From: Delphinapterus leucas
Taxonomy: Eukaryota; Chordata; Mammalia; Artiodactyla; Monodontidae
NCBI RefSeq assembly: GCF_002288925.2
Contig: NW_022098044.1
Span: forward strand, 17,469,974 to 17,533,973
Reading direction: 5' to 3'
DNA: 64,000 nt
Each line of letters begins with the position of its first letter. The first letter of the stretch is position 1. The notes under the pieces were generated by a model. That model was not told the origin of the DNA and ran no database searches. It saw only the letters and a program-made list of their open reading frames with translations. The position numbers were made by a program, and so were the translations under genes. Shown in pieces: positions 10,913 through 21,944 of the stretch.

Positions 10913-11597
10913 TGATGCTCCATGCAATACTGGTTCACAAAAGTAGGAAGGAAGTTCTGCCATTGCAATAAGAAAACATATGTGTCCTCCAGCTTTGGTA
11001 TTTCTCAATAGTCTTCACTTTAAGTGTTTCTGTGACACTTTACTCAGCTAACAATTGGTCAGGGTACCTGTGCTAAATGCTCTCTTGTGTCCGTTTGAAG
11101 CAAAGAATGAAATTAACCACAGTATAATCCATATCTACTTTGTACCGGGAAAGACACTAGTTGCTTTATAGAAAACCCCGTCTTCACCATAGGTTGCTGT
11201 CTCTTTTTGAAAATAAGGAAACTGAGGTTTGGACAAGTGAGGAACCGGGCTAAGGTGCCACAGCTAATGAAGAACAGAGGTGGGAATGTCACCTTCTCCA
11301 GGGTTAGGGATGACAGAACTCCCAGGTGAGATGTGAACTGGGAGACCAGCAGGATGGTGTTCTAGGTGCCTAAGACGAGTGGAGAGTCAGGACCATCTGG
11401 ATGAAGTGGGACAATCTTGTCAGATAGAAGTTTAAACATGGTTGAGGTTCCAGGAGAGACAAATAATGTCTTTCTTGTGGATAGGCTGTTGTGAGCCAAA
11501 CCGTAGAAATAGCATAAGTTAAGAAAATACAAGGAACAAAATTAAATCAAAAAATGTCTTAAAAATTATTTCTATTATTTTGATTTACTTATTCTTG
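10913..11597. other. Unassigned sequence
   Basis: Around 11150-11290 the text 'ctttttgaaaataaggaaac' and 'tgaggtttggacaagtgagg' resembles the antisense core of MIR, so a weak MIR remnant may be present. Nothing else was recognised. Confidence 0.4.
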
Positions 11598-11599
11598 AC

Positions 11600-11770
11600 A
11601 TCATATATGTATGTATGTGTATATATACACATATATACATATACCTGTATGTGTGTATATACGCATATATATGTATACCTGTATGTGTCTATATGTATAG
11701 ATACGTATATATACTTATATATATGTTATATATATGTATCTATACATATATACATATGTGTATATATATG
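11600..11770. repeat. Compound TA/TG/TACA simple repeat
   Basis: About 170 bases of interleaved 'tatg', 'tata', 'tacacata' and 'tacctgtatgtg' units. Its pure tyrosine/isoleucine/cysteine-rich translated frames are artefacts of the repeat. Confidence 0.9.
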
Positions 11771-11774
11771 AAAA

Positions 11775-11885
11775 GTGCCTCTATGCAAAAAGGAGCATAT
11801 AAAAACCACCCATAATCTTACCATGTGTAGGTTAATAATCTATATTTTAAGGTATATCCTTATAGTTTTGAATTAAATAGCTGGT
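11775..11885 (-). mobile_element. Possible old L1M 3' UTR fragment
   Basis: 'aaccacccataatcttacca' followed by 'aaggtatatccttatag' resembles antisense old L1 3' UTR text. A similar block occurs at about 45890-45980. The assignment is tentative. Confidence 0.35.
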
Positions 11886-11953
11886 TTTTGACTACATGAG
11901 GTGTATTTTTTTAGTCTATTCAGGTGTTTTTTTTTTTTAATTAGAGTTAATTT

Positions 11954-12307
11954 GGGGTTTCCCTGGTGGCCCAGTGGTTAAGAATCTGCCTGCCAATGCT
12001 GGTGACACAGGTTCGAGCCCTCGTCCGGGAATATCCCACATGCCACGGAGCAACTAAGCCTGAGCACCACAACTACTGATCCTGCACTCTAGAGCCCGCG
12101 AGCCACAACTACTGAAGCCTGCATGCCACAACTACTGAAGCCTGTGCACCTGGACCCTGTGCTCTGCTACAAGAGAAGCCGCTGCCGTGAGAAGTCCGCG
12201 CACCACAATGAAGAGTACGCCCCCGCTCGCCACAACTAGAGAAAGCCTGTGCACAGCAATGAAGACCCAATGCAGCCAAAAATAAATAAATATTAAATAA
12301 ATACATA
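11954..12307 (+). mobile_element. CHR-type SINE, long form
   Basis: It starts 'ggtttccctggtggcccagt', contains a B-box-like 'ggttcgagccc' near 12011, and runs through repeated 'ccacaactactgaagcctg' units (12102-12143) to an 'aaaataaataaata' tail. The duplication aattagagttaattt is perfect at 11939-11953 and 12308-12322. The full-length body plus the perfect duplication make this one of the best-preserved insertions in the window. Confidence 0.95.
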
Positions 12308-12447
12308 AATTAGAGTTAATTTTGGTAAAGTCTAATTTACTAAAATATTATTGGCATGAAGTGTTAAAAATATTCTCTCAAGTTATTTAAAAAATGTCTT
12401 TTATACCTGTAATTATGTCTCTTTTTTCCTCCTAATATTATGTGTAT

Positions 12448-12448
<1 letters not shown>

Positions 12449-12494
<46 letters not shown>
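12449..12494. repeat. (GT)23 microsatellite
   Basis: An uninterrupted run of 23 GT units, long enough to be length-variable and able to form Z-DNA under supercoiling. Confidence 0.95.
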
Positions 12495-12498
<4 letters not shown>

Positions 12499-12960
12499 CT
12501 CTTAGGTTTTGTTATTCTTAATCAGCTGTTCATCCAAGGAACTCTGGTTTCCTTTTTAGAGACGACATTTGAAGTGCTAGGGTACTCCTTGCTACTGAAT
12601 TGGTCATGGTTTTCTATTGTTTTTCAGTGAACTGAGATATGAAATGTTTTTAAAATAAAATACTTCATGGGTTCATACTGATACTGCCAATTCACATTCA
12701 GAACCACTAACACTTTTCTTAACCTCATCAATATGCCAGGTGCACCTATACTGAAAATTCCGGTTACCAAAGAAACTGACATGATTTCTCATCTGTTTTG
12801 TCCAAAGGGCCACATGCCACAGTCTCAAAATTATAATATAAACACTACTACCGTCAATGTTTTCTGTAAACATGTTAAGACTTTAAAAAAATCAGTTCTT
12901 AGGGAATATAGCACTAGGGATGAATAGTCAAATAATTAAATTTCTCTGGGTGATTATGTC
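12495..12960. other. Unassigned sequence
   Basis: No recognised repeat or exon. Confidence 0.45.
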
Positions 12961-12964
12961 ACCA

Positions 12965-13605
12965 AATTGATATACTTTTTTTGCTTTCAATTTTTATAAT
13001 TATACAAAATATTATATGATTCCAAATCTACAAAATAAAATATAGTCAGCTATATTCTCTCTGTTCCCTTCATTCATTTCTCTACCTTCCCAAAGGTAGT
13101 AATTTATTAATTTTTTAGTCTTTTCATTATTTTATATTTAATATGTTTTATGTTAATAAAAGAAAATATGTGTATGTATTTTAGGTTTATTATAAGAATA
13201 TATAATATATGAACTGTGAATATAAGAGATATTAACATATTATGAACTGTGTTAATATAAATATGTGTAAATATAAGAAAATAATTTTTTGCCCCTCCTT
13301 TTAGATGAATAGTTTCATTCTATAACATTTTTCTTCACTTTGTCTTTCCATTCAACAAGATATTCCAGAGGTTATTTCCTACAAGGATATAGGATCGTCC
13401 TCACTCCTTTTTATGATGGTATAGTACTCCATTTGTGATTGATCCTTAGTTTATTGCCCGCTAGTGATGAAAGCTTGAAAAGTTTCCAATGTTTTGCTAT
13501 TGCAAATAGGCTTCAATGAATACCCATGCACATACTTCATATTTTTGGCCATGTATTTTGGGATATATTCCCGGAACGAGGATGGCTAGGTCAAAGTAAA
13601 TAATA
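12965..13605 (-). mobile_element. Old L1M 3' UTR relic, reverse orientation
   Basis: The antisense L1 markers appear in order. 'ttttatgatggtatagtact' and 'ccatttgtgattgatcctta' lie near 13410-13450, 'gttttgctattgcaaatagg' near 13491 and 'ggctaggtcaaag' near 13583. Divergence is high, typical of pre-placental or early placental L1M families. An AT-rich expansion with repeated 'tatgaactgtg' units lies inside at 13200-13260. Confidence 0.65.
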
Positions 13606-13619
13606 ACTAAATGAAGAGT

Positions 13620-14245
13620 TTCCCCAACTCCCTCCTCAGGTTTGATAATTTACTATAACAGCTCACAAAACTCAGGTAAACACTTACTTATGTTTATCGG
13701 TTTATAAAGGATATTACAAAAGATACAGATTAATAGACAGAGGTACATAGAGTGAAGTCTGTAAACGTCCTGAGCACAGGAGTGTCTGACCCTGTGGAGC
13801 CAGGATATGGCACCCTCCTGGAATACAGATGTGTACACCAACCCAGAAGCTCTCCGAACCCTGTACTTTGGGGATTTTTATCAAGGTCTCCGTCACGTAG
13901 GCATAATCAGGTATTAACTCAATCTTCTGCTCCTCTTCTCTCCCTGTAGTATGGAGAGTGGGGTTAAAAGTTTTAAGCTTCTAATCATGGCTTGGTCTTT
14001 CTGGTGACTAGCCCCCATCCTGAAGCCCACTGAGAGTTGCCTTATTAGACCACAAGATACTCCTATCACCCAGGAAATTCCAAGGGGTTTAAGAGCTCTG
14101 TGTCAGGAACTGGGATCAAAGATCAGACTTTAGAACAAAAGATGCTCTTAGAACCCCTATTGCTCAGGAAATTACAAGAGTTTTTAGAACTCTGTGACAG
14201 GAACCAGGGGCAGAGAACAAATGTTTATTTCTTATTATGTCACAA
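13620..14245. mobile_element. Ancient LTR-like repeat with an internal tandem duplication
   Basis: Blocks such as 'agctcacaaaactcaggtaa', 'agaagctctccgaaccctgt' and 'caggaaattccaaggggttt' match a common mammalian LTR-type repeat whose name I am not sure of. It may belong to the ERVL group. Near its right end, a segment containing 'caggaaattc...aggaactggg' (from 14071) recurs about 94 bases later ('caggaaatta...aggaaccagg', from 14165). No retroviral gene remnants are attached. Confidence 0.5.
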
Positions 14246-14518
14246 TTGACATAGCTAAAGTTCTCAAACTCTAATAGGATTTAGGTGATATGTTTTCCTG
14301 ATTTGAGTTATTTACAGCAAATATATTTGAGGTTAAACCATAATATAAATCATGTTAGTGAACTACAAATGTTAAGTAGCAAAAATTTTAGGCTTGTTTC
14401 AATATCCTATTTAAATATTAAATGTGTATTTGAACATCTTGACTTATTTTTTTTAACATATTGATCTTTGGGTATGCATTGAATGAGAGGGAGCAAGTCA
14501 CAACTCCCATTCACTAGC
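14246..14518. other. Unassigned AT-rich sequence
   Basis: No recognised element. Confidence 0.4.
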
Positions 14519-14715
14519 AGGAGGCAGTATAGTATGCAGGCTAAAAAACACTGGCTTTGGGATCAGACAGGCCTGGGTACAAGTCCTGATCCTGCTACTA
14601 GCCATCTGTATGATCTTAAACAAGGGCATTTTAAAACTGACAAGGTAGAATTGTACCACTCAGGTGAAATAACACATGCAAAAATATTTAGTATTGCTTT
14701 TACCCCCAGAACAAT
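14519..14715 (+). mobile_element. MIR SINE
   Basis: The tRNA-related part is clear: 'gaggcagtatagtatgcagg', then 'ctggctttgggatcagacag', then 'gcctgggtacaagtcctgat'. The MIR core then fades to about 14715. The B box is decayed, so Pol III activity is unlikely. Confidence 0.8.
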
Positions 14716-15675
14716 GCAAATGGAAATAGTATCCTATTAAAGAGGCTTTTTTAGATGATTTATTCCATTAGTTTTTTCAAGGTCTAAAGGTAGTTGTGGT
14801 GCAAACATACTTGAAAGATACTTGAAGTCAGGCAGACACATATGTGAGGAGTTCACTTGTTGCTGAATATTTGCTCTGATCTAACTTGCTTTGGGTACTG
14901 TATAGTCAACTGAAAGATATATAGTTTGGACCAGCAATCTTGGAAATTTGGACCTCCTCAGAGTTGGCTGTTGTTTTTCCAAGTGCCAAATTTTCATCCT
15001 GTCACATTTCAAAGATGTAACTTAATGTCACTTCTGACCACCCAAGCCTAGGTTTATGCTCCTCTTGTCTGTTTCCATTAATCTAAGTACATGGTATCAT
15101 AATTTCCTGGTTTTCTAAACAGTCTCCCACTATCCCTGGAGCAGGGCTGGTTCTGAATCATTCACTACTGTTTCCCCAGTGTCGAGAAGCTGACACTTAA
15201 CAGAGGCACACAAAAAACATTTTTGAATGAATAAATAATATGTAGATTCCTTTTCTCTATTTGAACAAAATAATATTTCTGAAATAGCTCCTGGGAGAAC
15301 AGTAACAATACCCAATTATAAAGCTAATTTATAAAGCATTTCACTTAATAATAAATAATTTATTGATCAATAACATAATTAATTAATTATTTGATCAATG
15401 TTTTATTGTACATTATACCGGCTGTCTTCTCTCACATAGCATCTCTAGTACCCAAAATAATGGTAATACGTAGTACTTCTAATTCGTCATTTTACAGATA
15501 AGCAAGACATTATGCTAAGCCTCGTGAGAGTGAGTTTGCTGTTCTCTTGACCAACAGGTGTACAATAAACTCTAATATAAAGCAGCTGTGAATAGAATAT
15601 TAAGGACCTCATACTCACCCTTTGGATCTCAGCAAAGGAAAGACTAGAAGGTTAAAGAAAAACTGCAAGGATCCT
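14716..15675. other. Unassigned sequence containing an AT-rich imperfect palindrome
   Basis: No gene or named repeat was recognised. At 15363-15398 a 36-base imperfect palindrome has TTGATCAA at both ends around an AATTAATTAATT centre. Confidence 0.45.
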
Positions 15676-15679
15676 GGAT

Positions 15680-16400
15680 CATCTTGTAAGTGACAGCATG
15701 GTGTTGGTGCTGGAAATACAAACATAAATAAGACATGGTCTGTTCTTGCAGAGAGCACTCTCCAGAAGGTAACAGAAATATGACAACAAAGGCATGCCAT
15801 GTCATAGGTGAGATACCAAGTTGAGTTGGAAGCTCAGTCAAGTCACCAAGAGAAGGCAGGAAAGTCCTGGTGGTGAGAATGGTTAGACAGCCAGGTGTCC
15901 CCCATCCCATAGACTACAGGGAGGGACAAACTCTCTAACATTGTGGCCTCTTCTGAAGGTATCCAGAATTTCAGCAGGCCAGAGGGTGGGATGGCCTGGA
16001 AAGTTGCAGGGAGTGCACCTGTAGAGGGAGGTAGGACCAGAGCACAGCGTAAGGGACCATAGAAGGGATGAGCATGTTCAGATTTGAGGGGAAGGTCGTC
16101 ATTTCAGTCTGGGACTCGTCAAGTCTCAGATGCCTTGGCACCATGAGATGTGCCCTTGGGAGTACAAGACTGGGGCTCCTGAGAGGGGTGAACATCACAC
16201 AGTGCTTTTGCAGAGAGAATGAGGGCTTTCCAGACTGACAGCTCTATGGCAAGGAAAGGAGTGTCTGAGGAACCACAACTGTGGGCAACGAAGGTATCTG
16301 ATTCACCAGGTGATGAAGGTCAAGTCTGGAAAATGTTGCAGGCTCCATCCTGAAGCATCTTGGGTATCACGCTTAAGAGCCTACACTTGATAGGTAACAA
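15680..16400 (-). mobile_element. Probable L2 LINE relic, reverse orientation
   Basis: 'gtgctggaaatacaaacata' at about 15707 and 'agacatggtctgttcttgca' at about 15731 fit antisense L2 3' UTR. The stretch near 16089-16140 ('gtcatttcagtctggg...gtctcagatgccttgg') fits the antisense of the L2 coding region. It is very diverged, and parts between these anchors could be unrelated. Confidence 0.45.
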
Positions 16401-16539
16401 CTTAACCTTACAACCTTGAATAACCCTGGAGTTATCAATAAATTAAAAAAATTCTTACTCAGCTTATCTTGTAGAATGTGTAAGAGTAAACAATATATCT
16501 AATACTTTCCAAGTCAATGTCAAGTAATGATAGAGGACT

Positions 16540-16541
<2 letters not shown>

Positions 16542-16590
<49 letters not shown>
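16542..16590. repeat. Compound (GT)n(GA)n microsatellite
   Basis: About 17 GT units run directly into about 8 GA units, followed by an imperfect GA-rich tail to about 16605. The junction of an alternating purine-pyrimidine tract with a homopurine tract is clean. Confidence 0.95.
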
Positions 16591-16591
<1 letters not shown>

Positions 16592-16605
16592 AACAGAGAG
16601 AGAAA

Positions 16606-18229
16606 GCTGTTCCAGAGACTCCCTGAGCCCTACAGATAGGAAGCAGGAGTAAACACTATCTTCAAATGCAAGAAGCAATATTTACTGATCCCTCCCCCAG
16701 AGCAAGGAGCTATGCCAAACCTAGAAGGAAATAATGCATTCCTTACTAAGAACCTGCCACAGAGTAAAAATAAAAGAAAAAGAAGAAGATTTTTAAAAAG
16801 AATACAAGTAAAAATTTTTTTCAAAACTCCCATCAAGGAGGAGGACAATTCTCTAATTTTTTTCACAGTAGGAATGCCCTCTGTGTCATTAAAGTTGCAG
16901 CATATTTGTTCCTCATGATTAGGTTATATTTATTTTTCTGTTAATTGATCAGTGTAAAGCATCTATAAGTCAAATATGACTACCTTAATCTAGCCTTTCA
17001 GTGTGTCTCTGGGGTTCTTCTCACATTTCAATTGAGATTTAATTTTCCTTTTTAAGGAACCACTTAGGAGACTTAGAAAAAAAATCAAAATGCCAGTGCA
17101 TAAGAGAGGGCTCCACACGCCCTTCATCCTCCCATGCTTCTCAACGAGTCCACTAACTGAACCTATTCCCCGGCCCGGGGCACATCCATGCCCAAAGTAA
17201 AATCTGAATTTACCTGTGTACCTCTGGATGACTTACTGACCATGGCTGTCACATTGTCATGTTTTTTATTAAAGTCATAGTTTATAAAACATGTAGATGT
17301 AGGATTGCTGAGAAAGAAAACCATCCTGTTCCCTGGCATTCTGTGGTATACTGCATAGTACCATGAGGAAATTAATTGCCCCTTCTAAAACTGCAGGACA
17401 CCTCATTAAGCAAACCTCCATAAGGTGCAGTCTCTGCCTGAGGCCCCCAGCCATGCACTCCACACCTGGTTCATGTTAGAGTGGCTTGTGTGTATTAGTA
17501 TGGGATGAGTAAACAGGGATGATGCCTTACTGAAATAGTAGAGCACCAAGGTGCCTCTAAGTTGACCAGTTATCAACAGGTCTTTAGTACAAGAGGGGCA
17601 ACCAGGAAATTGAGTTAATATTTATTACTTGAGCCCATAACTCACATGACTGTTAGCCCAAATATGGACTCCAATACAAAGCTAAATCCCTAGAGAATTG
17701 AAATTCAGCATTGATTTGGTATTACTGTGACTATGATTTGTGTATTTACAAGTGGAATATATATTGTTTAATATACGTCAGAGCTAAAAATCAAGTGGCA
17801 ATTGGTCTACACAGTAAAAAAGAATAACTTGCAAATTCACACATGTGGTTTTGCTTTAAACTTCTATTCCAAAAGATAATTGTTTCCCTAAATGATAGTC
17901 ACAATGACTTAATGTACTTATTAGTAGTTATAACATTTTTTGGTAAATATGTTGGAATTTCTGTAAGTATGTTTGAAAATATTAAATCTTAGGTATTAAA
18001 CAGTCAAGAGTTTGAGTGCTAACACTACCAATCAATGTAAGAGATTTATTTATAATAAATTTTGACAATAGACATAAATAAAACCAAACATAAATGTTTT
18101 AAAGTTTTTTTCTAGTACAGTCAAATACTAGCATTAAAAAGTTTCTGTCATTATAATTTATTTAAACAGGTTCCATATAACTGGAAAAATAAGTTACATT
18201 TCTTATCCCAATAATATAAAGATAGGGAA
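16606..18229. other. Unassigned 1.6-kb stretch
   Basis: No exon, RNA gene or named repeat was recognised. A short GC patch 'ccccggcccgggg' sits at about 17168-17180, otherwise the region is AT-rich, especially 17700-18220. Confidence 0.45.
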
Positions 18230-18472
18230 ACATAATATTTCATAAATTGTGTAAATTGGCACAACCTTTATCTTTAGGCAGGATAATTTGACAATATGTT
18301 TCAAATACTCTAACTGTGAATACTGTCTCAACAATTCTATTTCTTGAAATTTTACTTAAGCAAATAATGAAGAGTGGGAGAAAACTTTCAGATACATAAG
18401 AATTAATAATAGCCTAATCTATTACAGTAAAAATTTGAACACAACGTTTAAGGGTACATCAATCTGAATTTG
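18230..18472 (+). mobile_element. Old L1M fragment (ORF2 3' region)
   Basis: The order 'aggataatttgacaatatgt', 'aacaattctatttcttgaaa' and 'ttacagtaaaaatttgaaca' resembles the sense strand of the old L1 3' coding region. It is too diverged for a reading frame. The LTR at 18563 lies just downstream. Confidence 0.45.
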
Positions 18473-18484
18473 CTAAATAAATAA

Positions 18485-18516
<32 letters not shown>

Positions 18517-18558
18517 TCCTTATATATATTCTCTATATATCAATATATATAGTGTATA
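18473..18558. repeat. (AAAT)n/(AT)n simple repeat
   Basis: A few AAAT units run into about 15 uninterrupted AT units, then into imperfect 'tatatattctctatatatc' text. The LTR at 18563 is inserted at its right edge. Confidence 0.9.
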
Positions 18559-18562
18559 GATA

Positions 18563-19243
18563 TGAGTCAGGTGGGCCCCAGGCTGAATAGTTTCTCCCCT
18601 GTGGACAGAAACTCCATAATAGCAGAAACTCCATAAAAACAAGACTATAGAGGAGGCTGGTCCTTGCTCAGATAAGAGAAAAAAGATCACATATTCCTCA
18701 TTCTTTAAGTCAAGGAGACCTTCCCAACCACACATGCACAGAAAGGCTCCTTGAAGGTCAAAAATGGAGGGGGCACCACCCCATAGTAAGTGATGTCAAC
18801 CTACGCATAGGCTTCTCTACTAGAATCCATCTTGGCTAAGAGATGTGCACACACAGGTGAGGACACTGAGATATATCAAATACAGACTCAGAACCAGGCA
18901 AAGCAAGATGATTGGTCAAAGGAAACCCAGAAGAAATGCCCCTAAAAGTGATTCAAACTACCATGAGGGCGTGACTCTCTCTCTGAGCCCGCCTGTGTGT
19001 CTATCCACGTGTACTGTACTCTTTTTCCTCCTAATAAACACTTTACTTGCTTCACTACTTTCCATCTCTATGTGGAAATTCATTTCTACACAGCTGACAG
19101 GCCAGAGCCTTGTCACTGGCCACTGGTCCCTGATGGTCTAGTGGCTAGGATTCAGTGCTCTCACTGCCGCTGCCCGAACTTAATCTCTGGCTGGGAACAA
19201 AATCTTGCTTCAAGCCACTGCAGGCCAAGGCCACCTGAGATCA
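18563..19243 (+). mobile_element. Solo LTR of an endogenous retrovirus, TG...CA ends, 4-base duplication
   Basis: The 681-base unit begins TG and ends CA and is flanked by GATA on both sides (18559-18562 and 19244-19247). Those are the marks of a retroviral LTR with a 4-base target duplication, common in gammaretrovirus-like (ERV1) elements. A polyadenylation signal aataaa lies at 19033-19038, so the U3/R part is upstream and the U5-like part follows. Near its left end 'cagaaactccataa' occurs twice in tandem (about 18607-18640), like a duplicated enhancer unit. No internal retroviral genes are present. The U5-like part contains the tRNA-Glu-like sequence annotated separately. I do not know the family name. 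Confidence 0.7.
19127..19197 (+). pseudogene. tRNA-Glu(CTC)-like sequence inside the LTR
   Basis: These 71 bases follow the mammalian tRNA-Glu gene closely from 'tccctgatggtctagtggct' through the D arm to 'gctctcac', with anticodon CTC at 19160-19162. The Pol III A box (tggtctagtgg) is intact. The T arm and B box are decayed: the region around 19175-19187 reads 'cgaacttaatc' and is one base short. Acceptor-stem pairing is also partly broken, so a working tRNA is unlikely. It lies about 90 bases after the polyadenylation signal, inside the TG...CA bounds of the LTR. It is the sense copy, unlike a primer-binding site. Confidence 0.7.
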
Positions 19244-19247
19244 GATA

Positions 19248-19794
19248 TACTATATGTACATCAGTGTATGTCTATTAAATATATCTCAATACATTATATA
19301 CATATATCAGTGATTTTTATCTACTTGTGGTTTATAGTTTTTAAAAAAATGAGTCTGTGTTCTCTAATTTAAAGATGCACGTGCAATACATTTTTAACTA
19401 GAAAAATAAAAGTTTTCCATTATGAAAAATAGCCTAATCCAAAATTATTCTAGGTAGCTATCCTACACAGTGGATAACTGGTGATTCCATTTAAATAGTC
19501 ATTCAATAAATACTTGAGCTTATAATTGCATAAATGAGTATAAGGGTGTTAGACTTCAGAAAGCATGGCTCAGAAAATTAAAAAATTGCTACCAGAAATT
19601 AAAAGGGAAAATCCCAAAATATTCTGGTTTCCAAGATATATTTATCTGTTCAAGGCAAAAACAAAACAAAACAAAACAAAACAGTTTTCTTACACAATTA
19701 TCATTTTAACAAATGTCAAGATGTATCTTGAGACATCAGCATTGTAAGCATAAGTAATAAAAATACTTTTGTAAAGGATTTAAGGATTACAGTA
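19248..19794. other. Unassigned AT-rich sequence with an (AAAAC)n tract
   Basis: Positions 19660-19682 hold about four to five AAAAC units. The rest is AT-rich. Part of 19260-19450 could continue the L1M fragment at 18230 but I cannot show it. Confidence 0.4.
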
Positions 19795-19885
19795 AAGGTT
19801 TTATTATTTGTGGTCCAGACCAAGCCAGGGTGACCCTGCTATATTTGGTTTATCTCAGGTACAAAATGCCTTATTTTTTGCCTAC
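19795..19885 (+). repeat. Left member of a diverged direct-repeat pair
   Basis: The text 'agggtgaccctgctatattt' followed by 'ggtttatctcagg', then 'acaaaatgcc...tttttgcc', recurs with changes at 20862-20960. The two copies are about 1.07 kb apart in the same orientation. Family unknown. Confidence 0.45.
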
Positions 19886-20861
19886 CTGTGGTTTTTGAAT
19901 TTCTTAGTCATATAGAAAGCAGTACATGTATCGCTTTTTTCTTCTACAACCCCTTCTGGCAGTCAATTTCCTGCCATCAACATATGGATTTGACCACAAA
20001 AGTTGTTTAGAAATGTTTTGATTTTGTATCATTAAATTGATACTGTGATTCTTGAATAGTTTTCTAAAATATAAATGTAACAAGAAATGCTGATTAATGA
20101 TTACATACTTTTTGTATCATTAACAAACTAGGGACATATGTCAAGAAACTTAGAAGTTAATTTCTGTCTGGAAGTTTAAAAAGGCCCTGGATTTATAATT
20201 TACCTTTATATGTCAGAAGTATTGTACTGGCCATATCAGCTTTATTGAGATTAGGAACCAAGAACTATCTCACTGACCACTGTAGGTTATACCTGCATAC
20301 CTCTAAGTGCAGTGATGTCCTTTTTCTCTGGGACCCCCATGTTTGTTCATTTTCCTGAACTGTCAGGGAATGACATTCTTTACCACCTCTGAGTAGATTT
20401 TATAAACATGGGACTCATGTTAATTTTTCCTGGAGTACTTTTTAGAGTACAATATCTACATGTGAAACGTGTTCCTTACTCCTTAATAGTGCGCATGACT
20501 GACAAATAAAATTTGAGCCTTGGTTATATTTACGAATCACATGTATCCAATAATATCCTGATAGGAAAGAGGATACATTATTACTAGTTGCACTCAGGTA
20601 GACTTTATCTCATGAAATCTCCAGAAGTCACTGTAAAAGGAAGCCAGAGAGTCAAAAATATTAAGAAAGTTTATTTTCAGTGTGTTCAAGAAAGTAAGAT
20701 TTTGGAGAAGACTAAAATCTTCCATCACCAAATTAAAAAAAAATAAGTATTTAGAGGAAAAGTAGTTAAATTTCCAAGGTTATTATAATTATTTTAGTCT
20801 GTTCACAGTAAAACAAAGAGCAACTGATTTATATGATGATTGAGTTTGGGTTAATGGGAGA
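19886..20861. other. Unassigned sequence between the two direct repeats
   Basis: AT-rich, no recognised gene or named repeat. Confidence 0.4.
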
Positions 20862-20960
20862 TAGTCAAAGGTTTATTATTTGGGGAAACAGAACCAGTCA
20901 GAGTGACCCTGTTATTTTTGGTTTATCTCAGATTTCTCGGAGGACAAAATGTTTTTGGTA
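20862..20960 (+). repeat. Right member of a diverged direct-repeat pair
   Basis: 'gagtgaccctgttatttttg' followed by 'gtttatctcag' and 'gacaaaatgtttttggtatt' matches 19795-19885, with a small insertion ('atttctcgg') in this copy. Confidence 0.45.
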
Positions 20961-21944
20961 TTTTGGTTTTGTTTTTGTTTTTTTCCTGATTGTGACATGT
21001 GAGGGATTTAGTGATATTGGAAACAGGGCACAGTATCATTTTTGTTTTCTGTAATATAAAATGATTGCCTTGAGTCCCTTAGAGCAAAAACATTATATGT
21101 ATCTTAGATATGGCATGTAGACTTTCAGCACACAGTCACACACACTTTTCTCCATCTGTGCTGCTGGGAACTTTCTTCTATCTGAATGCCAACTATAATC
21201 TCCTCAAATGTGTTCTATGGAGAAGCAGGAAAGGTGTCTTTCAAATCTCCTAGGATTTACTTAGAGTTAAATTGTGGACTCCACTTAGTTCAAGAGTTGA
21301 ACAATAGGTTTGGATCCTGCTCTTTTTTGAGAAAACTTGCCTTTTATCTCTGATATGAACTAATAAATAAAACTGTATCACTGTGAAGAGGGACACACTT
21401 GGCCATGAGTGGCACAGCCCTGCTTGTGGCCTGTCACTCAGGCCATGGGTCTCAGCTTGCCCTGGTCAGTTACACAGGAGGTGAGAACCCTCTTGAACAT
21501 GCTGATGAATCTCCAGCATGGCTTTCAGCAAAGTTAAACAATTTAATATATTGAAACTTACGATATCCTTTTGAATTTTAGTTATTTTATAATTTGGAAG
21601 GAAACATAAACCTGTCACCTGGATATTTGCTTTGTATGCAACACATTTTTTTCCTTAATAAAACAAAGTCTACTTTTGAAAAAGATTTCTAGGTATTTCA
21701 TTTGTCCTTTTCATTTTGCTTCCCCAGGGAAAATTATTGAATAATTTTCTTTGAGTGACCCAAATAAAGGGATGTTAGAGAAGGATTTTAAGGTTTCACT
21801 GTCATCTTATCTTAAGTAGATTATGTATACTATGGACCCGTCTTGGGATCGATCTCCTTTCTGACCACATTAAGCTCCAGAATATGATACGTCATTAAGA
21901 GTACATCTTATCATGACTACAGGATATTTATTTAGAACCACCCA
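20961..21944. other. Unassigned sequence
   Basis: A T/G-rich stretch at about 20961-20985 is followed by ordinary sequence. No exon or named repeat was recognised. Confidence 0.4.

Noticed and set aside
11580..11815. Tyrosine/isoleucine-rich frames
   Set aside because: They are translations of a TA/TG simple repeat.
19127..19197. A functional tRNA-Glu gene
   Set aside because: The T arm and B box are decayed, one base is missing and the acceptor stem is partly unpaired, so a pseudogene or LTR component is more likely.
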